Source: CALWRM01 sp050309765
GTDB taxonomy: Bacteria > Bacillota > Clostridia > Christensenellales > UBA1750
Assembly (NCBI GenBank): GCA_050309765.1
Contig: JBNRMU010000177.1
Span: 1 to 20,399 of the forward strand
Length of the DNA stretch: 20,399 bases
Direction: 5' to 3'
The translations under genes were made by a program, and so were the position numbers. Positions 15,477 through 20,399 of this stretch are shown here, in pieces; within the stretch, counting starts at the first letter, position 1; each line of letters begins with the position of its first letter. Below the pieces are notes generated by a model, which saw only the letters and a list, made by a program, of their open reading frames with translations, did no database searches and was not told where the DNA came from.

Positions 15477-16667
15477 ATGAAGAGTACAGCAGCCGCCATA
15501 GAGTTTGGAACCTCTAAGATCGTGACCCTTGTGGGCGAGGGCACCGGGGCGAATCCGGCGCAGCTCCTGGGCTTTGGTGTGGTTCCATATGATGGGTATT
15601 GCGACGGGCATTGGAACGCTTCCGACGAGGAAGTGGACGATGCGATCCTGCGCTCCATCCACGAGGCGGAGCTTTCCTCGGGCCGTGAGATCAAAGAGAT
15701 TTACGTGGGTGTGCCCTGCGAGTTCATTCGCATCGAACAGAATGAGGTCAGCATGACCTTCGATGGCGAAAAGCGCATCACTGTGGAAAATGTGGACGAG
15801 CTTATGGGCCGCGCCCTGGACTACACATCTAAAAACGGCTGGGTCGTCATCCATCGCAGTCCCGCCTGGTTCCGCGTGGACGAGCGCCGCACCATGGAGC
15901 CCGTGGGTATGCGCGGTTCCTCCATGCGCTGCATGGCCTCCTTCGTGGTGGCCGATCCCGTGTTCCTTGAGGATATGCAGGCAAGGTTCCAGGCCCAGGA
16001 TATCCGCATCAACGGCTATCTTTCCCCCTCGCTTGGCCAGGCGCTGATGCTGGTGCCGCCGGAGGAGAGGGACAAGGTCGCCGTGCTGATCGACGTCGGC
16101 TATCTTTCCACAGAGATCATGTTTGTGGAGGGCGACGCTCTGGTGTACCAGCGCGTGCTTCCCATCGGCGGCGGCCATCTGACCGCGGATATCGCTTACG
16201 GCCTGCAGCTGACGATGGATATGGCCGAGGAACTCAAGCGTAAATACGTCTTTGGCAGCGGCTTTACCGAGATCACGATCCTGGACCCCGATGGCAAGGA
16301 GGTCACCATCCCGCGCGAGCAGGCTGCGGTCGTGATCGAGCCCAGGGCAGCGGAATTGACCGATATGATCCAAAACACCATCGAGCAGGCGGGCGTGCGC
16401 CTGAACACCCGCTCGACCTTCTATCTGACGGGTGGCGGTCTGGTGCTGATGCGCGGCGGACGCGAGTTTTTGTCTTCCGTGCTGGAGCGGCCGGTCAAGG
16501 CGCCTCAGCCGGTGGCGGTCAAGCTCAATTCGCCCGTGTATTCTTCCGCGCTCGGGTTGCTGGAGCTGGTGTACGAATCGGTCTCGCAGCTGGAAGCCGG
16601 CCCTGCGGAAGCGGGCGGAAAAAAGTCCAAGATCGGCCAACTGTTCAAGGACTTCTTTACCAAGTAA
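15477..16667 (+). CDS. ftsA: Cell division protein FtsA
   Basis: FtsA is an actin-fold ATPase that ties FtsZ filaments to the membrane. The 396 residues include the phosphate-1 motif AIEFGTSKIV near the N-terminus, the extra SHS2-like segment, the phosphate-2 region VLIDVGYLSTEI, LPIGGGHLTADIAYGL, and the adenosine motif LTGGG. The last 14 residues (KSKIGQLFKDFFTK) can form the amphipathic helix used as a membrane target. The phosphate-2 region departs from the classic DIGGGTTD form, which I believe is common in clostridial FtsA. The ATG follows GGGAGG (15464-15469) at 7 nt. ftsZ follows 97 bases downstream, the standard pairing. Confidence 0.9.
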   Translation: MKSTAAAIEFGTSKIVTLVGEGTGANPAQLLGFGVVPYDGYCDGHWNASDEEVDDAILRSIHEAELSSGREIKEIYVGVPCEFIRIEQNEVSMTFDGEKRITVENVDELMGRALDYTSKNGWVVIHRSPAWFRVDERRTMEPVGMRGSSMRCMASFVVADPVFLEDMQARFQAQDIRINGYLSPSLGQALMLVPPEERDKVAVLIDVGYLSTEIMFVEGDALVYQRVLPIGGGHLTADIAYGLQLTMDMAEELKRKYVFGSGFTEITILDPDGKEVTIPREQAAVVIEPRAAELTDMIQNTIEQAGVRLNTRSTFYLTGGGLVLMRGGREFLSSVLERPVKAPQPVAVKLNSPVYSSALGLLELVYESVSQLEAGPAEAGGKKSKIGQLFKDFFTK

Positions 16668-16678
16668 AGGAAATGCGG

Positions 16679-16698
16679 GGCAAGCCTTCCGGCCTGCC
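16679..16698 (+). other. Hairpin in the ftsA-ftsZ spacer
   Basis: GGCAAGCC and GGCCTGCC pair at seven of eight positions around a TTCC loop. A TTTTTT run occurs about 15 bases later rather than directly after, so full termination is unlikely. It may be a processing or stability element that sets FtsZ levels above FtsA. Confidence 0.3.
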
Positions 16699-16764
16699 TT
16701 GCAGAGAGCATCTTTTTTCAGTCAATTATGATCTTTTGCAGACTAATGCAGCAAGGGGGATTTA

Positions 16765-18066
16765 GTGGTGGAGTTTGAAATGGAGCAGGTTCTGGGTGCG
16801 CAGATCAAAGTAGTGGGCTGCGGCGGCGCAGGCAGCAACGCGATCAACCGCATGGTCGAGTACGGCCTTCGCGGTGTGGATTTTGTGGCTGTTAACACCG
16901 ATAAGCAGGCCTTGTCCCAGTCGCAGGCCGATCAGAAGATCCAGATCGGCGAAAAGCTGACCAAGGGTCTGGGCGCCGGCGCCATTCCCATGATCGGCCA
17001 CAATGCCGCGGAAGAGAGCCGCGAAGACATCGCTAAGGTATTAAAGGGCAGCGACCTTGTGTTCATCACCGCCGGCATGGGTGGTGGAACCGGTACGGGC
17101 GCCGCTCCGGTTATTGCGCAGATTGCCCATGAGCTGGGTATTTTGACCATCGGTGTTGTGACCAAGCCCTTCCTGTTTGAGGGCAAGCAGCGTATGCTCA
17201 ATGCCGAAAAGGGCATTATGGAACTGAAGACCCAGGTGGATACCCTGGTGGTGATCCCCAACGACAGGCTGCTGCAGATCGTGGGCAAGAACACCTCCTT
17301 GCCCGACGCCTTCCGCATGGCGGACGACGTGCTGCGCCAGGGCATTCAGGGCATTTCCGACCTGATTGCCGTCCCCAGCCTTATCAATCTGGACTTTGCG
17401 GACGTCAAGACGATTATGGAATCCCGCGGCATGGCCCACATGGGTATCGGCATGGGCAAGGGCGAAAACCGCATGCTCGAGGCTGCCAAGCAGGCCATTC
17501 AGTCTCCGCTGCTTGAGACCACGATCGAGGGCGCGACGGCTGTCCTCATCAACATCACCGGCGGCGCCTCCATCGGCATTCTGGAGGTCAACGAGGCTGC
17601 TTCCCTTATCGCGCAGGCCGCCGATCCCGAGGCGAACATCATCTTCGGCGCCGGCATCGACGAGTCCTTCGACGACGAGGTGCGCATCACCGTTATCGCC
17701 ACCGGCTTTGAAGGCGGCGGACCCGATTACGAAGTTCCTCCCGCCTCTGCCAACAGGCAGGCGGGCCGCGTGACCGGCCGCACCAACCGCGAAGAGCCCT
17801 CCATCCCCGTGTGGGTGATGGGCGAGAGGGATCGCGCCAGGCAGAGCACCGCCACCCGCATCCAGCCCGGCCGCAGCTCCGGCGAGACTGTGGACGAGCA
17901 GGCGGAGCAGCCGAGCGGCGAAGCTCGCCCCGTGCAGCCGGTGCGTCCCACCATCAACCAGAGGGTCTTCGGTGAGGAGGAGGACATTCCTCCCGCACCC
18001 GCCCAGACCAGGCAGGAGTACAATCCCGACGTTCCCGCCTTCCTGCGCAGGAACCCTAAAAAGTAA
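16765..18066 (+). CDS. ftsZ: Cell division GTPase FtsZ
   Basis: FtsZ is the tubulin-like GTPase that forms the division ring. The 433 residues contain VVGCGGAGSNAINRM (T1), the tubulin signature GGGTGTG (106-112), VVTKPFLFEG, the T7 loop NLDFADVKTIM that completes the GTPase site, and VTVIATGF. A variable linker follows, then the C-terminal peptide DVPAFLRR that binds FtsA and other partners. In the T2 loop, the usual GAGANPE reads GAGAIPM (I74, M76), which is unusual. The start is GTG: 16765 and 16768 are both possible after AAGGGGG (16753-16759), with 5 or 8 nt spacing, and ATG 16780 is a third option. A strong terminator follows 15 bases after the stop. Confidence 0.97.
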   Translation: MVEFEMEQVLGAQIKVVGCGGAGSNAINRMVEYGLRGVDFVAVNTDKQALSQSQADQKIQIGEKLTKGLGAGAIPMIGHNAAEESREDIAKVLKGSDLVFITAGMGGGTGTGAAPVIAQIAHELGILTIGVVTKPFLFEGKQRMLNAEKGIMELKTQVDTLVVIPNDRLLQIVGKNTSLPDAFRMADDVLRQGIQGISDLIAVPSLINLDFADVKTIMESRGMAHMGIGMGKGENRMLEAAKQAIQSPLLETTIEGATAVLINITGGASIGILEVNEAASLIAQAADPEANIIFGAGIDESFDDEVRITVIATGFEGGGPDYEVPPASANRQAGRVTGRTNREEPSIPVWVMGERDRARQSTATRIQPGRSSGETVDEQAEQPSGEARPVQPVRPTINQRVFGEEEDIPPAPAQTRQEYNPDVPAFLRRNPKK

Positions 18067-18080
18067 GCAATAGGCAAAAC

Positions 18081-18122
18081 AAAAGGCAGATACGCTCAAA
18101 AAACAGCGTGTCTGCCTTTTTA
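18081..18122. terminator. Bidirectional terminator between ftsZ and trmO
   Basis: AAAAGGCAGATACGCT (18081-18096) pairs with AGCGTGTCTGCCTTTT (18105-18120) over 16 positions, with one T-G wobble, around an 8-base loop. A-runs on the left and T-runs on the right let it work for both convergent genes. Confidence 0.9.
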
Positions 18123-18160
18123 TTCTGCATTAAGCGGGAAAAGCTTGCGGCGCGCTGAGC

Positions 18161-18913
18161 TTAATCCTCGTCCAGCAGGGCAAGCAGCCGTTTGTCCGGC
18201 CGTGGCAGATGGTTTTCCTCTATGCGCAGCACATACAGCGTTTCGCCATCCACGCGGAAGGCGATCTTTTTGCTGCCGATGTCCATCTTGTAGATACGCT
18301 CTGGTTCGTTCTGGTAGGACGGGCGCGGGTCACCGGCAAGGATGGAAAGCAGCGTGGATGCCTGGCGCGGCGAAAGGTCGGATAGTAACTCGCCGGGGCA
18401 GCGGACGTCCAGCCGCCGTTCCGGCGCAGTTTCGGCAAAGCCGGAAACGGCGTCGTTTTGCGCGTCTGTGTAGGCGATGTAGGGCTTTATATCCAGTATC
18501 GGCGTGCCGCTGACAAGATCGGCACCGGTAAGGACCAGCACTGTGCCGAATTCCCTGGTCACTGCGTACTTTTCCAATCGCACGCAGGAAAGCCCGATGG
18601 GGTTAGGCCGAAAGGGCGAGCGGGTGGCAAACACGCCCATGCGCGTATTGCCGCCCAGGCGCGGCGGTCGCACGGTCGCCTTCCAGCCGGCCGCTTCGCG
18701 GTTCATGTTTTCGGAAAACAGCCAGATCAACCATAGGTGAGAGAACGCTTCCAGCCCGCGCAGCGCATCCGGATTGCGGTATTCGTTTTCAAACACCAGC
18801 ACGGAGCGCATGAAGGAAAGCAGGCCGCTTTGGCGCGGGATGCCGAACTTATCGTGGAAATCGTTGTAAAGATAGCCGATGACTTTCATCTGCGGGTTTT
18901 GTTCGTCTTGCAT
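18161..18913 (-). CDS. trmO: tRNA (adenine(37)-N6)-methyltransferase TrmO
   Basis: The protein belongs to the TrmO (TsaA, UPF0066) family, which uses S-adenosylmethionine to methylate N6 of t6A37 in certain tRNAs. The core motif GGNTRMGVFATRSPFRPNPIGLS is at residues 87-109, preceded by LRGLEAFSHLWLIWLF and followed by GADLVSGTPILDIKPYIAYTD, all family landmarks. A C-terminal domain with YKMDIGSKKIAFRV and YVLRIEENHLPRPD completes it. I chose ATG 18913 (250 residues) because AAAGGA lies 9 nt upstream; ATG 18922 has no spacing from that site, and TTG 18937 lies upstream of it. It is convergent with ftsZ and shares its terminator; no functional tie to division is implied. Confidence 0.93.
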   Translation of the reverse strand: MQDEQNPQMKVIGYLYNDFHDKFGIPRQSGLLSFMRSVLVFENEYRNPDALRGLEAFSHLWLIWLFSENMNREAAGWKATVRPPRLGGNTRMGVFATRSPFRPNPIGLSCVRLEKYAVTREFGTVLVLTGADLVSGTPILDIKPYIAYTDAQNDAVSGFAETAPERRLDVRCPGELLSDLSPRQASTLLSILAGDPRPSYQNEPERIYKMDIGSKKIAFRVDGETLYVLRIEENHLPRPDKRLLALLDED

Positions 18914-18972
18914 GCCGTTCATTCCTTTTGCCGCCAATATGGGAAGGAAGCAGGCGGCTTTCTAATACCGTA

Positions 18973-18983
18973 AGTATAGCACA
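18973..18983 (-). promoter_or_regulatory. Extended -10 promoter of trmO
   Basis: On the minus strand the sequence reads TGTGCTATACT, a TGN-extended -10 with TATACT. No good -35 is seen at 16-18 bases, which is usual for extended -10 promoters. The leader to the ATG at 18913 would be about 50 nt. Confidence 0.5.
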
Positions 18984-19081
18984 GGCAGACGATGAAGGCA
19001 CGGCAAAGCGCTACGAAAACAGCAATTCGACATAGGACAGCGGAAAAACCAAAGAAATGACAGCAAAATAGAAATATTGTT

Positions 19082-19110
19082 TTGATTTATGACAATTAAC
19101 ATAGTATAAT
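19082..19110 (+). promoter_or_regulatory. Sigma-A-type promoter of the polysaccharide operon
   Basis: TTGATT (19082-19087) and a perfect TATAAT (19105-19110) are 17 bases apart. Transcription would start near 19117, leaving a leader of about 160 nt before the ATG at 19276. Confidence 0.65.
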
Positions 19111-19122
19111 GTTTATGTTAAT
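19095..19122. promoter_or_regulatory. Perfect 9-bp inverted repeat around the -10: candidate operator
   Basis: ATTAACATA (19095-19103) and TATGTTAAT (19114-19122) are perfect inverted copies separated by 10 bases that contain the -10 hexamer. The dyad covers the promoter spacer and the start site, so a dimeric repressor bound there would block transcription. Both halves are AT-rich. Confidence 0.5.
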
Positions 19123-19275
19123 GGATGGGAAACTTTGGCAATGTTTCGTATGCGTCGAACAATTTGCCGTGCACAAAGCCGGGGTCGTACAAACACAGAC
19201 AATCCTGCGCCTGACATTTGGCAGGCCAGCACATGCATATTTAGACGAATTGTAACAGTGTGAGGGGAAGAAAGC

Positions 19276-20028
19276 ATGCAGGTCTATCGGCACGAAGAGG
19301 GCGAAATCCGCATAAGTCTCCTGGGGGCTTTGGGCCTGATGGGGAGAAAGCTGCACTGGATACTCCTGGGCGGGCTGTTGGCCGCCGTCCTGGTGCTGCT
19401 GTGCCTCAGATTCCTGGTCACGCCCCAGTATACGGCCAGTGTGACCATGTATGCCAACAATTCCAGTGAGGCGGAAAGGTCCACAAGTATCAGCACCGGC
19501 GACCTGAACGCCTCCGCAAAGCTGGTGGATACCTACGCCGTCATCATCCAGAGCGATCCGGTGATGGATGAGGTGCTGCAGCGCCTGGACCTTGATATGA
19601 GCGCCGAAAAGCTGGCGCGCCGCCTTAGCATCCGCTCGGTCAACGGCACGGAGGTCTTTAAGGTCAGCGTGGAATACCCCGATGCACAAAGCGCCATGCG
19701 CATCGCCGACGCCATTGCGGACATTGCGCCCGCGCAGATCGCCTCGATTGTGGACGGCTGCTCCATCAAGATCGTCAGTCGTGCCAAGTTGCCCGTATCG
19801 TTTTCCTCCCCGAACTATTCGAGGAATCTGATCCTGGGCTTTTTGCTCGGCTGCATCGCCGTGCTGATCTATTTATTCACAACGGAGTTTTTCGATACCC
19901 GCATCAAAAGAGCGGAAGACCTGGAGCGCTGGGACATCCCGCTGCTCGGTGACATCCCGCAATTCGAGGCGGCGGCAAAAGGCGCTGCCTTCGGATACGG
20001 CAAGAGAATCAGGAGAGAACAGAAATGA
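19276..20028 (+). CDS. Wzz/CapA-family polysaccharide chain-length and kinase-modulator protein
   Basis: The 250-residue protein has the layout of Gram-positive polysaccharide co-polymerases (CpsC/CapA, Wzz family). A short cytoplasmic part is followed by membrane segment 1 (about 28-47), with PQYTASVTMYANN just after it as is typical of Wzz. An outer domain (about 50-183) contains LVDTYAVIIQSDPVMDEVL, and segment 2 (about 184-203) leads into a cytoplasmic end FFDTRIKRAEDLERWDIPLLGDIP. Such proteins set polymer length and activate a partner CpsD/CapB kinase through the cytoplasmic end. The ATG follows GAGGGG (19262-19267) at 8 nt. The stop overlaps the next start (ATGA), so the two are translationally coupled. 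Gene symbols vary between loci (cpsC, capA, ywqC), so none is given. Confidence 0.88.
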   Translation: MQVYRHEEGEIRISLLGALGLMGRKLHWILLGGLLAAVLVLLCLRFLVTPQYTASVTMYANNSSEAERSTSISTGDLNASAKLVDTYAVIIQSDPVMDEVLQRLDLDMSAEKLARRLSIRSVNGTEVFKVSVEYPDAQSAMRIADAIADIAPAQIASIVDGCSIKIVSRAKLPVSFSSPNYSRNLILGFLLGCIAVLIYLFTTEFFDTRIKRAEDLERWDIPLLGDIPQFEAAAKGAAFGYGKRIRREQK

Positions 20029-20399
20029 CGCACAAGCAAGCCGGAAGCCATAGGCTGACCAAAGCACGCAGGGAGCACCTCTATTCGGAGGATATGCCCT
20101 TTGCCATGCGGGAGGCGTACAGGTCCCTGCGCACCAACCTCCTGTTTTCCATTCCCGGGGACAACTGCAAGATCGTTTTGGTCTCCGGCGTGTCGCAGCG
20201 GGACGGCCAGAACATCGCGGCGCTGAACCTGGCCCTTTCCCTGTCGGAAAGCGAACAGGGTACGCTGCTCATCGAGGCGGACCTGCGCTTTCCAACGATC
20301 GCCAAAAAGCTCGGCATCCCGGAAAAGCCAGGCCTTACCGACTATTTGCTTGCAAAATGCAGCCTGGATCGGGCTATTTATACCCTGCCGGGCGGATTG
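20025..20399 (+). CDS. CpsD/CapB-family tyrosine-kinase homologue with degenerate Walker A (cut by right edge)
   Basis: The first 125 residues are in the window, starting at ATG 20025 after AGGAGAG (20011-20017). FAMREAYRSLRTNLLFS is the classic N-terminal block of bacterial tyrosine kinases of the CpsD/CapB type, and LLIEADLRFPTIAKKLGI matches Walker A-prime. Walker A should read like S-x-PGEGK[ST]T; here it is S57-Q-R-D-G61-Q62-N63-I, so the phosphate-binding lysine and the following Ser/Thr are both lost. The A-prime motif also has Glu (E84) where Asp is usual. The frame is undisturbed, so this is not an indel. The protein may be a pseudokinase that keeps a structural role with the upstream co-polymerase. 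The Walker B region and tyrosine cluster lie outside the window. Confidence 0.85.
   Translation, partial: MTHKQAGSHRLTKARREHLYSEDMPFAMREAYRSLRTNLLFSIPGDNCKIVLVSGVSQRDGQNIAALNLALSLSESEQGTLLIEADLRFPTIAKKLGIPEKPGLTDYLLAKCSLDRAIYTLPGGL

Larger units (their letters stand above)
18914..19275. other. Intergenic region between trmO and the polysaccharide gene
   Basis: About 360 bases with divergent promoters: the trmO promoter near 18973 and the plus-strand promoter at 19082-19110. The stretch 19117-19275 is a leader of about 160 nt. In it I see only weak structure: CCTGC (19204-19208) can pair with GCAGG (19221-19225), or GCCTG (19209-19213) with CAGGC (19222-19226). No gene is supported. Confidence 0.6.

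Noticed and set aside
16704..16732. Separate promoter for ftsZ (TATGAT at 16727)
   Set aside because: No acceptable -35 at 16-18 bases; the -10 match alone is too weak.
19117..19275. Cyclic-di-GMP riboswitch in the leader of the polysaccharide operon
   Set aside because: A GCACAAAGCC stretch recalls the class I core, but the GGGCAAACC element and the matching stems are not present.

Overview
The window is a chromosomal segment from a GC-rich, low-copy Firmicute of the Clostridia type. The evidence is the gene order of a division and cell wall (dcw) cluster, strong AAGGAGG-type ribosome binding sites, a MurE with the meso-diaminopimelate signature DNPR, a PASTA-domain class B penicillin-binding protein, a SpoIID-domain protein, and a clostridial-style FtsA. 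A more exact lineage cannot be read from the sequence.

Layout. Positions 1-2439 (minus strand) hold a secreted SpoIID-domain protein with three SH3b-like modules; it runs off the left edge. A 450-base AT-rich divergent intergenic region follows. It carries a promoter for that gene, a candidate -10 for the dcw operon, four GTGG-type repeats that look like MraZ boxes, and a cluster of three DnaA-box-like sites. The plus-strand dcw operon is mraZ - rsmH - ftsL - ftsI/spoVD-like PBP - murE - mraY - murD - ftsW - murA - ftsQ (2890-15201), closed by a hairpin terminator. A second unit with its own promoter carries ftsA and ftsZ (15477-18066) and ends in a strong hairpin shared with the convergent minus-strand trmO (18161-18913). 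From about 19080 a new plus-strand unit begins with a Wzz/CapA-type chain-length protein, followed by a CpsD/CapB-type tyrosine kinase homologue cut by the right edge, so an exopolysaccharide or capsule locus probably lies beyond.

How the genes work together. MurA, MurD, MurE and MraY make the nucleotide and lipid precursors of peptidoglycan. FtsW and the PBP polymerise and cross-link septal wall, with FtsL and FtsQ as their membrane partners. FtsA anchors FtsZ. MraZ probably autoregulates the operon. murF, murG, murC, murB and ddl are not in this cluster.

Most of the window is ordinary core-genome content. The points that stand out are: a gapless tandem duplication inside the PBP dimerisation region; DnaA-box-like sites beside MraZ boxes upstream of mraZ; a T2-loop change in FtsZ; a perfect inverted repeat bracketing the -10 of the polysaccharide promoter; and a CpsD-like protein whose Walker A lysine is replaced. 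I saw no rRNA, tRNA, CRISPR array, insertion sequence or attachment site.
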